Shown here one piece after another: positions 51,491 to 64,000 of a DNA stretch of 64,000 bases (position 1 is the first letter of the stretch; every line of letters starts with the position of its first letter). Origin of the DNA: Piscicola geometra (Eukaryota > Annelida > Clitellata > Hirudinida > Piscicolidae); the NCBI GenBank assembly GCA_943735955.1, contig OX030960.1:7285361-7349360 (forward strand), given 5' to 3'. A model generated the notes under the pieces. It made no database searches, was not told the DNA's origin, and saw nothing but the letters and a program-made list of their open reading frames with translations. A program made the position numbers and the translations under genes.

Positions 51491-53925
51491 ATGAAAAAGT
51501 CACTCGAAATCCTCTTTTTCTTCTTTCTCTTCTTCTTCTTCTTCTTCATCACTCCATCAAGTGGTGAGTAATTTGTGATTTGTGAAAGATTAAGCATTGT
51601 ACGGTCCATTATGAACGATTCATCCCATGATCTTCCATCAGTGGTCGATCCAGCCCAAATAAATTCGTGAAAAAATAATGATTTTATTATCTAAAATGAA
51701 TATTCAGATAATAATTATTTTTTTAATTTGTGAATTTGTCTTCTAATTGAAAATTGAAAACATTATTTTTTCCGAATTATTTTTTTCTATTAAATTATTT
51801 CGTTTAATATTTAAATAATATTTTATTATTAAATTCATCATTTTTTTCATCGAAAAAATCATTAAAACCCTGATCATCTAACTACTACCACATATTTTTA
51901 CAATTTTGACTTTAAAAAAGTGTTTTTAATTTTTTTCTATAATAATATTACCAATAGAACTTTTTTCCACAGTATATATTCATCATTATAATTTTAAAAA
52001 AGGAGGTTAAGTTAAATGATACATTTTAATGAGTATAAAAACTCCTTTTTCGCCAAATTCTGGACACTATCAAAATATTTTTGTCAAAATTATCAACGAA
52101 ATCTTATATATTTTCTAAAAATCATAATTATCATCAAAATCTTGATTTAATTATTCAGACTTGGAATATTCCTTTTGGAAGGTAAGACTTGTCTGGTTTT
52201 CTCAATCTTTTTTTCCCAACTTTGGACATCCAAACAATCTTAATCATTTACAAGTTTTTTAATTCTTTTTTACAGCTGAAAACTTAAGTTTTCAATCACA
52301 CGGTTGATACAATAAAGTATAAAATAAAGACGAATATTGTTAACATAGCATTGATCCGATTAGTGATTTGCTTGACCAGATGAATATCCTTTAAATACTG
52401 TAAAACCTTCACCAATTAAAAAAAAACTACATAAGAGAGATACTTTTTGAGAAGAAATGTCTGTAAGATACTATTCTTGGATCTGACAAACGATGAAGAT
52501 GGCATCGGTAGTGCCATTACCTGATATGAAGACGAAGTGAATTGCGCTTCCTATAATGTAGTTATCTTGTCATCAGTCTGAGAAAATATCATCAGTAGCA
52601 TCATCGTCATCATTTTACCATTGCCAAGAGAATTAATGAAATCTTAATTTTTTTATTAAAGTAATTAAGAAGACCATCAACATCACTTCATCATTCCAAT
52701 AACAATAAACTTCGTTTCCACTTCATCATCGCTATTCAAAAACCCTCACTGCAAAAATCAAATTCAACCGCATAAATTACAAAAATTATAATCCAACTCA
52801 CCAATCGAATGCAACCACATCATTTTGACCACATTTGCACCATCGCCCACCCATCGCTTACCATACCCCCTACATCCCAAACACAACCACAACCACCCTG
52901 ACCAACATAGTCAAAAAAAATTCTTCAGCTACACTGCTACCTAACTGACTCGGTTGGATTCTTGCTTTAGATCCCTAATATACTTTATGGTCGTTTTCTT
53001 GTTAACTTAAGCATCTTTATGGCGTTTTCACCTTCTTAACTATTCACACAGCTATCTTATTAAATATTTATTTTTCCGTTTTTTTGAGCAAAAAACTTTG
53101 AGTTTATATTCATTTAAAGATTAATTTAATCTTTTATTTTTGGTTAAACTACTTTTAAGTTGATTGCATTGTTGATTTACCCTTACTATTCACCCTTTTA
53201 AAATAAATTTTTAATTTTCTTTTAAATTTTTACTTTTTTGAACAGATTTTTTATTTTAATTAATCTGAGTTTTTTCTCAAATAATGTATACATTTTATTG
53301 AGAAAAAAGTTTCTAAACCGTTAATCATTAACATCATCATCAGAGTTTTTAACGTACCTTTCTATCATAATTATCAATGCCAAAACACTTTTTTGTTTTT
53401 GTTTTTCCAGCCTTTAACTCATTTTTCTAAAGTATTCGTAAAACGAATATAAACTGAGAATGAAAACAGACAAACGCTTCATTGATATAAAATGTTTTCA
53501 AAAATACACCATTGATACCTATTTCATCACCCCTACTCCCACAACGTCCATCGTTATCACAGCCACTAAAACCATTAACCACTTCCGCCAGCACCAAAGC
53601 TAACACTGAAAACACACATTCCACTAACACCACAGCTACTACTACCACAGCTTCCACTAACACCAAAGCTACTACAACACTTACCACTAACACCACAGCT
53701 TCTACAACACTTACCACTAACACCACACCTACTACCACATTTAGTACAACTACTCCCTTCTTCACAGCCATCTCATCATTCTGGACAACCATTCATCATT
53801 TATTTAATAGAAAACGCAAACTTCATTTTGTTTTAAAGGCATCTCCAAACCTCTTCGCTAATCCAAACAATTTGTTAGAAATAAATATCCTAAAAAATAG
53901 AAAAATAATGAATAAAAAGACTTGA
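51491..53925 (+). CDS. Possible secreted Thr-rich (mucin-like) small protein, two exons recognised
   Basis: Exon 51491-51563 encodes a Met-Lys-Lys start, a Phe/Leu run (ILFFFFLFFFFFFITPSS) and ends at a perfect donor GTGAGT in phase 1, as expected of a signal-peptide exon. A Thr/Asn-rich open frame at about 53600-53925 (NTTATTTTASTNTKATTT, then STTTPFF and a basic tail) can be entered in the right phase from the weak acceptor CACCAAAG at 53601. Such Thr-rich blocks are usually heavily O-glycosylated. The join of the two exons is inference, and further exons could lie between them or beyond. Confidence 0.3.
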
Positions 53926-54076
53926 GTCGTTTCAGATATTACTTATATTCAAACTCCAAAGAATAAAAACTTTGAAAACATTTGTCTATGGTTATTACAA
54001 AATGTGACGTTTGAAGATATGGATGATTGAGACCAAGAAATAATATCTAGCGAATTAAATTCTTTTACGATACAAC

Positions 54077-54079
<3 letters not shown>

Positions 54080-54149
<70 letters not shown>

Positions 54150-54153
54150 ATGT

Positions 54154-54191
<38 letters not shown>

Positions 54192-54210
54192 GTGTGTATG
54201 TGTGTGCCTG
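54080..54210. repeat. (GT)n microsatellite
   Basis: About 130 bp of GT with few interruptions, not next to any recognised exon. Confidence 0.95.
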
Positions 54211-57200
54211 TGTCCAAAAAAATCCGTTTCAAGATTTGTATAACTATTTTGATTATGATTAGGATTATATATTGATTACAAGGGAATATCTTTTTTGAAA
54301 AAAAGTCAGCGATGAAGCTTTGTAAACGAGATTTTTTATTTGAAAAAAATACTTTCATGCTTTAAAAGTTAAAAAAATGTTTTACAAATTGAAATTATTC
54401 TATTGGTGATCTTGAATTTTGTTTAATTTAGAATTTTAATTGGAGCGGAAATATTTTAAAAGACTTTGTGTGATTTTGTGTACATAGGAAAAATAATTAA
54501 ATGTATTTGGGCAAAAACTAATAAAACCATGAAAAAATAAAATAGATGATTGAAAAGATAAAAAAAGGTAGATGAATAAATGTATGGATGAATGAATGGA
54601 TAAAAGATAGATAGATAGATAGATAAATGAGTGGTTAAAAGATAAATAGATAAATGATTGGATAAAATAATAGATGGCTATAAAAATGGGAAAAAATTGA
54701 TAGAGGAATATAAAAAAAGATAGATAGAAGAATGGAAAAATGAAAGAATAGATAGATGAATGGGAGGGGAGTAATATGTTGACGGGAGGTCAGCTTTAAA
54801 AGGGTTCAGCAATGCTTTAGAGCTTACAATCGATCGGACGGGATCGAAAGAAGAAGAAATAGAGCAGAAATTAAGAAAACATTCATAAGAGAATGATAAA
54901 TAAAAATGATTTCGTTGTTGAAAAAAAACAAAAAATAGTTTTTAGGAAGAAAAAGAACTTGAAATAAAATTGGCTTCTTTATTGATAAGCTCGACGATGA
55001 CAGAGTGTTGAGTTTGATTTTAAAAGTATCTTTTTATTTAAGTAAGTGTGTTTGAGTTTGTGAATGTGTGCTCATGTTTTTGTAGTTTTGTGTGTTTTTA
55101 ATGTACGTGAATGTGCTGTGTGCGTGACGTATCAGGTGGGAGTGCACGTGATGACGATAATAAATGAGAAATGTCCACGAGCATTAATAAAGCAGTCGCT
55201 GATTTATTGTGATGCGAACAAATCGAAATTAACGGCATACACGATTGTGCTATTTGCTTTCTTGCGTCTGTGCTTCTGTCTCGTGTAGGTTGGTGTTGGT
55301 TTGGTTTTCCTTCATGTGAGTCTGTAAGTTTTGGTTGTATCATCTTTTTTTACATGTTATTAAAATCAATTTCGAGTAGAGTTTGTGAATTTGTATCTTC
55401 TTGCGTGTCTCATTTATATGGGTGTATATTTCAATGAGTGATTTTGCATTAGCTTGACTTGAGAAAAAAATAATAATGGCATGTCAAATTTTGATTAACC
55501 CTTAAACAAAATAAACAACGTAAAAGTCCATCAGTATTGCTGGGAAAAACCAATCGCAAGATCTTTTTTAGTTTTTATAATATGCATATAAGTTGTGCAA
55601 AAATTAAAAAGTAAAATTAACACGCTACATTTTTTTTTACTTTTATATAAAAAGAAAAAATACATCAATAGTTCATGAGTATTTGTTAAAAATCCCTAAC
55701 AAACACAATAATACTTTTATTAATAGGCATATGATGCATCAATCCAAACTGACCTTGTGTATGCGAGTGAGTCTTTCCAGCAGTACTGGAAATTTCAACG
55801 CTATGCTAAATATTCTTATTAAAAAATTTCAATAAAAGTAGGTATATAAATTAAATATTTGAAACTTTTTGTTACAAATATTTTGCATATTATGTAAATA
55901 AAAATTGTGTTTGTAAGTGAGCTTTTTAATCTTGAATAAATTCAATATAATTTTGTGTCATTCCAATTAAAATCTATCCAATGATAATATGCCTAGAAAA
56001 TATTTTTTAAAGTCATTTACCTAATTGCTAATGATTGAATGTGTTAATTTACAGTGTAAAGATGCTTAAATATTATATATCCATTGTAAATGATCAAATA
56101 GTCTAAACATGCGGTAACCAGAAAAATATTCTAAAAGAAAAAAGTATTATTTAAAAAGTCATCCAAATAAAATTCTTCTAAAAAATGTGTTAGAAAAAAA
56201 TTCCTTCGGGAAAAATCTTTACAAATAAATCAAAACTATAAATATGAATTAATGCTGAACCTAATTTATTAGTAAGAGGAGTTGTAAGCTTGTGAAAGTG
56301 GTTTGTAAATGTGAAAAAAATGAAAGACCCCTCCAAATTTACAAAGCAGAAAAACTGAAATCATGAATTACTGCAAAAGTTATAAAAATGGGAAAAAATA
56401 CTAAGGTTGTGAAAATGTATAAAAATATAGGAAATTAAAAAAATCTTGGAAAAGTCTTCAATAATAAATTAAAGTCGGACATAGAGAAACATTAGAAGCG
56501 CTGAGAGCTATAGCCTATAGGACATTGCATTGTGTAAAATAAAATAAAAAAACAATTATTGTGCATATTTAATATTTAACAAAGTTTTTTTTAAATAGAT
56601 TTTTTTCGTTAAAATTTATTTTTTATGAAAGAAATTTTTCTAGAAAACTTTTTTCTGATAACTTTTTTTCTTGAAGACTTTGTTCCATAGGTTTTTTTCT
56701 CTGAAAAATTTTTCACCGAGCCGAACAATGCCACTTGAAGCTTTTATGCAAATAGAAACCGGGAAGTGACGATTTTTTCATAAGTAAAATACAAATGTCG
56801 TTGAGAAAGCACCTTTCTTAACAGTTACTAGTGTAGAAAAGGGTGGTTATATAGAGTAAATTTTTAAATGGTCGTGGCTTCGTGGGGTTGTTTCATGGGA
56901 TGGTGTTTTGAAGGGTCCTGTTTTGGGATGTTTTTTACGCGCATTTTCGTAGTTTCTTTATCAACTAGTTTATGGGCTCAAGTTGCATGAGGTGTTTGTT
57001 AGGCAAACTTGTGTATAATGCTAAAAAAAACTGTGTGTGTGTATATGTTTGGTTTGTGCGTGTGTGTTGGTTTGTGTTTTAATTAGATAAGAAACTGGGT
57101 AGCGGAAAATGTTTGTAGACCCAAGTACCAAAAACCTTTTTATAACTTTAAAAATTTGACTATAAAATAAAAACAAACAAAAAGTCTTATATAAAGTAAT

Positions 57201-60200
57201 TCATTAAAATGAAATTTGACAATAGATTTTCAGATTATTTATAAAGACCTATTGAAGTTGATACAAATATTTGACGTTTTGAACAACGTAGCATAAAAAC
57301 ACATACAAGGCACAAACATGTATCCAATGAACCTATGTAAAGTGAGCTTAACTTATGTTATTCTAAAGAGTTTATTTTGAAAATATAATTTTATAAATTT
57401 TATATAAAATTTATAGCGTTTTTAAAAGACATTTGATGACGCTTTTGAGAAAGAACTGAAAGACTACATTTTCCAGAATAAAGAAAGATTTTTTGGAATA
57501 GTAATTTAATATTTGTTACCAAACAATTTTATCAAAAAAGATAAAAATACAAATACTATTAGAGATGTATTATTCGTAAGTATATCACAATTTCCAAATC
57601 TTTTCAAGTCCTCCTAAGCCTAAGCCCTTCTAATTGTTTGCTGTAGCCGTATATGCTTGCCTCCTTTGCCTCCTTTTCTTCTGTGTGTTTGTGTGTGTGT
57701 TTGTATGTGTTTGTTTGTGTGTGTTTGTGTTTTTCAGTGTTTTTGTGTATGTGAGTGTATGTGTGTAGATGTTTTTTAAAGTGTTTTTTCTTTTTAAGTT
57801 AAATCTCTAAGCACTCTGAAAAATTCTCATTCTATCACTTACACCCCTGCAACTCTCGCCTTTCATCTGGGCTAGAAAAATCTAGAATTTATTTTACTAA
57901 ATGCATAAAATATTGTATTTCAACATAAAAAAACTAAAATGTTATAAAACCCATAAAATTTATTAAATTAAAATCCAAATCCAAAAATTTAACAAAAATA
58001 TATGAAACCATCTCAATAATTTTTGGATATCCAAATGTGGTATTTACTCAAGTATAAGCGCACTCGAGTATGAAGTGCACATGAGAGTTTGAAGGGTTTC
58101 TCGATGATGACGATGGTGCCCAGCAAATGACCGTGTTAACAACATGCTTGTCGTAACATAGGTTTGCGCTAAGTCATTCAGTGCTCTGATTTGAATATTT
58201 TTATATGTATTTTGTTTTTCAAATAGTTTAAGATTATTTGGAAATTCGTTGAGCTATAAATGAAATAAAAACAAGCAAATGACTTAGGATTTCACCTTCT
58301 AACTTCGAAAAAAACATTTTAACATACTATGAGTATAAAACGTAAGTATATATTTTTTAATTATGTTTTATACATTGAAAAATACGAGAAATCTGATAAT
58401 GTTCAATCTTTTCTTGAATTTGAAAATCTTATCTCGTTAAATCAATTTTATGAAAAACCGCCTCAAATCCTCTAAAATCTTTTGGATTTTTGCAACCGCA
58501 GTATTTCCGTCTCAATTTTTTTTATTATCTCAGTAATAATAAGGGGTTTAAAATTATTCTATCTATTTTTTTCATTGTTTGTGTTCTAGCATGTGCTTTT
58601 GCTATTTTTTATGTAATTCAATAAAGTTGTAATTCTCTGAAATTTCAAAAAATTGTTATAGCCTCAGATACAAATGAAAACCATTTCAAAAAAACAAGTT
58701 TACTACTACATCAATAATAAATTAGAATATAATGCATTATTATAAACGCACTTGATTTGTCTTTTATAGGCAAATTCATTGTAAGTGTTCTATTAACTAA
58801 ATATGCATGGTTTTTATGCTGAATTGGAAAGGCATATACTCATTCGAACAGTTTATACTTTCCTAAAATAACGAATTCTTCAAATGAAATATATATTTCG
58901 ATTAAGAAATTAATCCGAATAAATCCAGTTTATTCCGTAAAAATAAAGTAAAATCATCGATTTAAACCCTTTGGATTTGTACCCCAGGTCTCAATCCTTA
59001 CTTTGATAAAATAACTTCAATGATCATAATGATAATGTGCAAAAATTCAATTTCAGAAATTTATTATTCATAGATTTTCAAAAATAAGATTTTAATGGCT
59101 TCCATTAGTCTAAGCCAAGCTTTCATACGAGGAGGAAAACGTTATTAATCAAATATCAAAGAAATTCATGAGGAAGATTGAAAAAAGTAGGAGAATAAAT
59201 TTATTTTACAACATCACTTTTTTAATTAATTTAATTTTAAATGAATTCAAGCATAATGGCTTTATGCGGTTCATTGACTTTCCTTCAACGTAACAGGAAC
59301 TAGCGCACAAAAATCAATCTCAGATTTAAAAACAGTTCTTCTAATTACTTCCGATCCATTCACTTCGAGTTCTTTAAATAGCTTTGAAATGAAAAATTTA
59401 AAAATATATTGCTGAACTTTTATTAAAAGGCTTAAAAGAGGAAAAAGGTAAATAAATCAGAAGCCTAAGTCTCAAAGGTTTTGACTATAAATGTGAAGGT
59501 TGGTAATAGTGATATTGTTGCATTTTTTAAACTGCTGTTGTTGTTGTTGTTGTTGGTGGTGGTGCGGTTTATGTTTCAGTGTTGTGACGGTGAAGTCGAG
59601 GAAATTATTTTTCATTTTTGAAGCCGTTGCAGGCTTTTTTCTTGTTGGGTTTGTTTTAGTTTTGTTGCTGCTGTGTCATCAACTAGCTGTTTACACTTAT
59701 TAATTCATAGGTGCATTTTTTCGGGCCTTATGACGTGTGGCTGTACATTTGCCATGAGAATAATTACAAGTTCAATTACAATAGCGTGAATGCCATAACA
59801 CGTAAATTTGTGTGTGTGGGTTTGTGTTTATGTGTGTGTTTGTGAAAAATATTTCAAAATAGAAAAATTTAATTTTTTTTACAAAAAAAAATTTTAAGCT
59901 TCCAATTTTACATTTTGAAACATGTGATCTCAACCTAAAGTCAATAATAGGTTTTACTTTGCCATGGTCATTACGTTCTCGGAAATTATTTTTAAACAAT
60001 GGAAATGAGAATGTTTTAATAATTTTGTGAGACAAGAGCAAATAGAAAAAAAAGTTGAAAGAAAAAAACTAATTAGAAATAAATTAAAATTTCCCGAAAA
60101 ATATTTATTGAAACATTCCAAAACTAATTGAACCACAACACTTCATTAAACAGGCCTATCAAAAATACTATTAAATTAATAAATATCATTAATTCTTAAG

Positions 60201-61300
60201 CGTCAATTAAACTTCTATTGATTGTCTAGAGGAAGGGATTATAGAAGAGAGATAGTGGGGCAGACTTGTGAGGGATGCGTACGTAACAGCGATCCTGCCG
60301 CCCCAATCTTCCTGCCGCATTACTTGCCTCCGCATGAGTGGCCAGCCAATGGAGCATCCACTCGCTCCTCCTTCCTTCCTTCCTTCCTTCCTTCCTTCCT
60401 TTTCATCCCCATCGTCTTTATCGCTTTAGTTCTTCTCATCATCATCGTTGTATTCCACGTCAATATAATTTTCTTCGTGTTTATTAATTTTTTTCTTCTT
60501 ATTTATTATCGTCATCATTCTCATCTTCATTCTTATTTTCGTTCTCCTCCTCCTCCTCCTCATCATCATCATCATCATCATCATCACCATCATCATCACC
60601 ATCATCATCATCATCATCGTCGTCGTCGTCATCGTCATCGTCGTTGTCATCATCATCATCATCATCATTAATCGAATTCATTATATTTTTCCTATAATGG
60701 CCAACACTATTGTTTGAGGAATTAGATTTATAATCTTTTTTTAATTTTCTTTTTTTCTATGAATTTTCTTTTTCATAGAAATCATCATTTTCGTTTCTCT
60801 CATCAGCATTTTTCTTTATTATCTTTTTTCATTTTCTTCACTATTAACCTTTAGCAGTTATTTCCATGTCTAGAGTCGTTTATTTTTAATCATTGCATTA
60901 TCACCTCATTAGCCTATCTTCTGCTTAACAGTAAACCGTACATTTTTTTCCCATAAAAATATTATTCACATTCTTTACTTAGATATATAATTTTTTTATT
61001 TTAAATGTTTAAAAACAAATAAAATGCGACTTGATATGGTGACAAACGTCAAGCTGACTGAAACTGTTTAAAGAGGTTTAAACAAAATTGAGCTTGCAAA
61101 TCATCATTTTGAAAAAAAACAACGTTAAAGAAATTACATTTTTAATTTTAAAAAAGACAAAAAATGGTGATGGGCTCACAGGGAATGAATAAAAAGATGG
61201 ATAATAAAAAAGATGAAAAAATGGATGAGTAGTTTAAAGAATCAATTTTTATAATATTTATAATAATAAATCAATATATTAGCTTAATAAATAAATAAAT
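54211..61300. other. Gene-poor AT-rich region
   Basis: GATA/GATG-like short repeats (54540-54780), short GT-rich runs (57020-57080, 57680-57770), a CTTCC run (60365-60400) and a CAT/CGT triplet array (60545-60670). A less AT-rich patch at about 60235-60360 is open in one frame (GQTCEGCVRNSDPAAP) but matches no domain I recognise. No supported gene. Confidence 0.5.
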
Positions 61301-61309
61301 AATAAATCT

Positions 61310-61790
61310 TGTTAATGTGTGTCGTCATGATCTTTATCGAAATAAATTCTTAGGCGTCTAACGTTTTCTGAAGGAATTATCTCGTTCTGACAAAAGCAAA
61401 CAGGATCTTGGGGGTGTGAACAGAATTTGACGGGATGAAAGGCAGATAATTTCAGTTTTTTTCAAAGTTAAGCTTCAGTAGATTGGCTCCCATCCAAGCA
61501 GCAATTTAATCAATACAGGTCAGCTAAATGACCTTTAAGGATTTTGTCTACACAACTTTTTGTAGATTTTGGACTGCTTGACCCAAGCAGCACGTGCGTG
61601 CTTGTTTTTTCTTTTTGTAAATATTCTCAATAATTCTCTTAAGACGTTTGGAATTGCAACACTGATGGTCAAACCAGGGATCAGAAAGCTTCTGAAAAGT
61701 CAACTTGTCGAGAATACTAGTGAAAATGGAGACATAGAGGTCAACCGCTGAATCTACGTCAAGGTTGATGATAGACATAAGCGGAGAAAA
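61310..61790 (-). mobile_element. Decayed LINE copy with internal deletion, same family as 33107-34630
   Basis: 61310-61545 matches 33665-33915 of the younger LINE at the DNA level (for example TCCATCCAAGCAGCAATTT-like blocks and the GATGTGTGTCGTCATG-like block), in the same minus orientation but with many changes and deletions. Directly upstream on the minus strand (61548-61780) a frame reads SDPWFDHQCCNSKRLKRIIE, typical of the endonuclease-RT linker of LINEs. The reverse-transcriptase core that should lie between them is missing. Confidence 0.75.
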
Positions 61791-64000
61791 TTAAAACTTG
61801 TAAAGAAGTTCCCAGCGTCTAGATAGATAGAAAAAAATGTACGTGGTCACATGGGTGGAAGGATTATATGAAAAACCTGATAGACGTATGGATGACGAAA
61901 TGGGCAGCTCGATCAATAGAAATGCATGAAGAAATCGTTGCGGGTAAAGTGTAAGACACAAGAGTGTTTGAAGTTTTAAACTGTTTAAACTAGAAATAAA
62001 ACATAGAAATAAAAATAAAATAAATTTCGTGAGATTGGTCTCCAAAGAATCGTAAACGTATTGCCTTGGAATCAGATGGCGATAATAAGAGACATTTTGG
62101 AGCAAAGATAAAATACCCCTGGTAAATGGCATGCACAGTTATCTCTGTCATTGTATAAGTAAAATTTTCTTTTTAAGCTAAAAATAACTTTTGGAATGCA
62201 TTATTTTTCCATTTTTCGTTAGTTTTAAATGTATTTGTTTTCTGCCTCTATCGGTTGTGGAGGCTTTAACTAACGCAAGGAAACCAGAATTATGAAAAAC
62301 TTTCAGAATAAAATGTACTTGAAAAAAGGTAGTTGGCGTTATTTAGTAATAAAAAAACTTTAATTTGTCGCTTGAAAAATGATTGTGGTTGGTGAGAGCT
62401 GGTTGAAGATGGTTGTCATGAGGTTGGTTATTTGGGGTTTAGATGCTTGAGTTGACAGTAAAGATTATGTAATAGAAAGAAATAAAGTGTAACGGTTTAT
62501 TTGAAATTCGAGTGATGATGATGAAGTTGTTCACAAGTTAGATGTGGATGCGGATGATGACGATTATTGAAGTGACTAAAATGAGAATGATAATTACAAA
62601 AAGGATGACAAAGATTATGATTGGGACAACGATGATGAAAATGATGATTAAACAAACAATTATGCTGAAGTTAATGGCGACAAGAGCAGCTTTACGACAA
62701 CTCTTTGAATATCAACACAACTTTTTATCGTTTTGACGACATTTATTTTGTTTGCTCTGATTCACATTTTATACTTAATTCCAAATTATAAATTACTTTT
62801 TGCTTACTTTTTTAGCTACACTTTTTCAAAACGCTATTTAGTAAAGGTTAAAGTTGTATACCAAGTTTGTTATTCATAATTATTTATCTTATTTATCGCA
62901 TGATTTTTCAATAAAAATATAGATTAAAATCTGAATATTAAATTTATTTGAGAAAATAACTTAAATTCTTATAAAGTTAAACAATTATTACAAAATGTAG
63001 GAACAAAATTGTATTAAAGGTTACCCAAAAAAAGGTAGAGGTAGTAGCAGGCGTTAAAGTTTTTTTTAACGTTTTATCTCTATTTCCAAGCCCCACAATC
63101 TTTTCTTGGATAATGTATTTGTTGAATGCATTCATATAGCTCTTCGCTAATACCCTAAAGACATTAAAAATATTTCTTTCGTTTTTATTTAAAAGGGAAT
63201 TTGACCATATTTCATGTTTATTATTGCTGCATTTAAGACTTAAACATTCAACGTTATTGCATTTAGGTATTGTTCAATCCATTAAAGGCCTTTGAAACCC
63301 TTTTTATTACATGGCATCACCTCTCCCTCATAAACTAGTCCCAGCACTCTCAAACAAAAGGACCATACAAAGGGAAATTAAATCAATTATTCATACACAT
63401 AATAAAACTATTTTTAAAAGAACAACACAGAAAGTTTTTTGCCTGCTTTGTAATTTCTTTCGGTACGTAATTTGAAGTAATTTTCCTTTTGTTTTCAAAC
63501 ATCTGCATGGTTTAAAATATTCAAAGAGGGAATTTTTCGGGCCGCGAAAATAACGCACTTGAAAGCTTTGGATGCTGTTGGTGATTGAAATGGTTTAAAT
63601 ATTGATTATGTAGATAATGGCGAAAATGTTAAAAAGTTTATTAAAAATTTTAAAGTAAGTTTATAATTATTTTTCTCATTAAAATGTATTTATGCACTTT
63701 TTCTTATGAAATCTGATGAATTATTTAGGCTGAAAACTATTTATTCAAGTTCGATACGATACTTGCTACTTTGATTTCTTTATTTCTACCTTTCCTGTCT
63801 ATAAAGCACTAAAAAGTGCAGTAAGAAGTTGTGGTACTGAAGAACGTGCTTTTTTTACGCGTTTTATAGATTCATTTTATTTCATTTAAGTATTTTAAAT
63901 TATTATTAAATAATAATCAAATTTTTAAAGTACTTTTAATGTAAAATTTGTTCGATAAAAATTATTTTTTATTTCTGAAAATAATTAAAAGGAAGCAATC
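61791..64000. other. AT-rich region without supported gene
   Basis: A short GATGATGA-type stretch near 62515-62650 only. No exon was recognised on either strand. Confidence 0.5.

Noticed and set aside
55064..55343. Overlapping frames on both strands near 55100-55340
   Set aside because: No domain and no splice context; composition is consistent with chance.
60222..60671. 149-residue frame starting from a less AT-rich patch and ending in poly-His
   Set aside because: The second half is a CTTCC run and CAT triplets; the first 45 residues match no family I recognise.

Overview
The window is AT-rich nuclear DNA from an invertebrate animal. Its genes are split by many short introns with GT-AG borders, carry metazoan domains (Ig, FN3, fibrinogen-related, PAN/apple, MIT-AAA) and lie among microsatellites, minisatellites and LINE relics. 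A lophotrochozoan such as an annelid or leech would fit, but that is an inference from gene style, not a proven assignment. No operons, bacterial genes or CRISPR arrays are present.

Layout. 1-4372: no supported exon; trinucleotide repeats. 4373-14676 (+): the 3' 17 exons of a type I membrane cell-adhesion protein (Ig domains, FN3, transmembrane helix, Asn/His-rich tail, C-terminal PDZ ligand), with a large 12-bp minisatellite in one intron. 16324-19622 (+): thymine-DNA glycosylase (TDG), nine exons. 20055-24027 (-) and 24455-28519 (-): two tandem paralogues (A and B below) encoding receptors with a C-type-lectin-like region, a PAN/apple-like module, a transmembrane helix and long, unrelated, disordered tails. 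One 171-nt exon is almost identical between them while all other exons have diverged. 29575-31696 (+): a secreted PAN-like plus fibrinogen-related (FReD) protein, head-to-head with paralogue B. 33107-34630 (-): a 5'-truncated LINE. 35251-43014 (-): a complete VPS4 AAA-ATPase gene, 16 exons giving 437 residues. 43390-43700 (-): an old LINE fragment. 44000-64000: largely gene-poor, with two DNA-transposon-like elements, a decayed LINE and a possible mucin-like small gene (51491-53925).

How the genes relate. TDG (base excision repair, DNA demethylation) and VPS4 (ESCRT-III disassembly) are conserved housekeeping genes. Between them sits a cluster of lectin-like genes (two receptors and one secreted FReD protein) that looks like an innate-recognition cluster. 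Exon models were built by hand from homology and splice signals. Reading phase closes exactly in every multi-exon model, and VPS4 comes out at the length of human VPS4A.

The most unusual signals are the exon-limited identity between the two receptor paralogues, and the way tandem repeats run directly into splice sites in TDG and VPS4.
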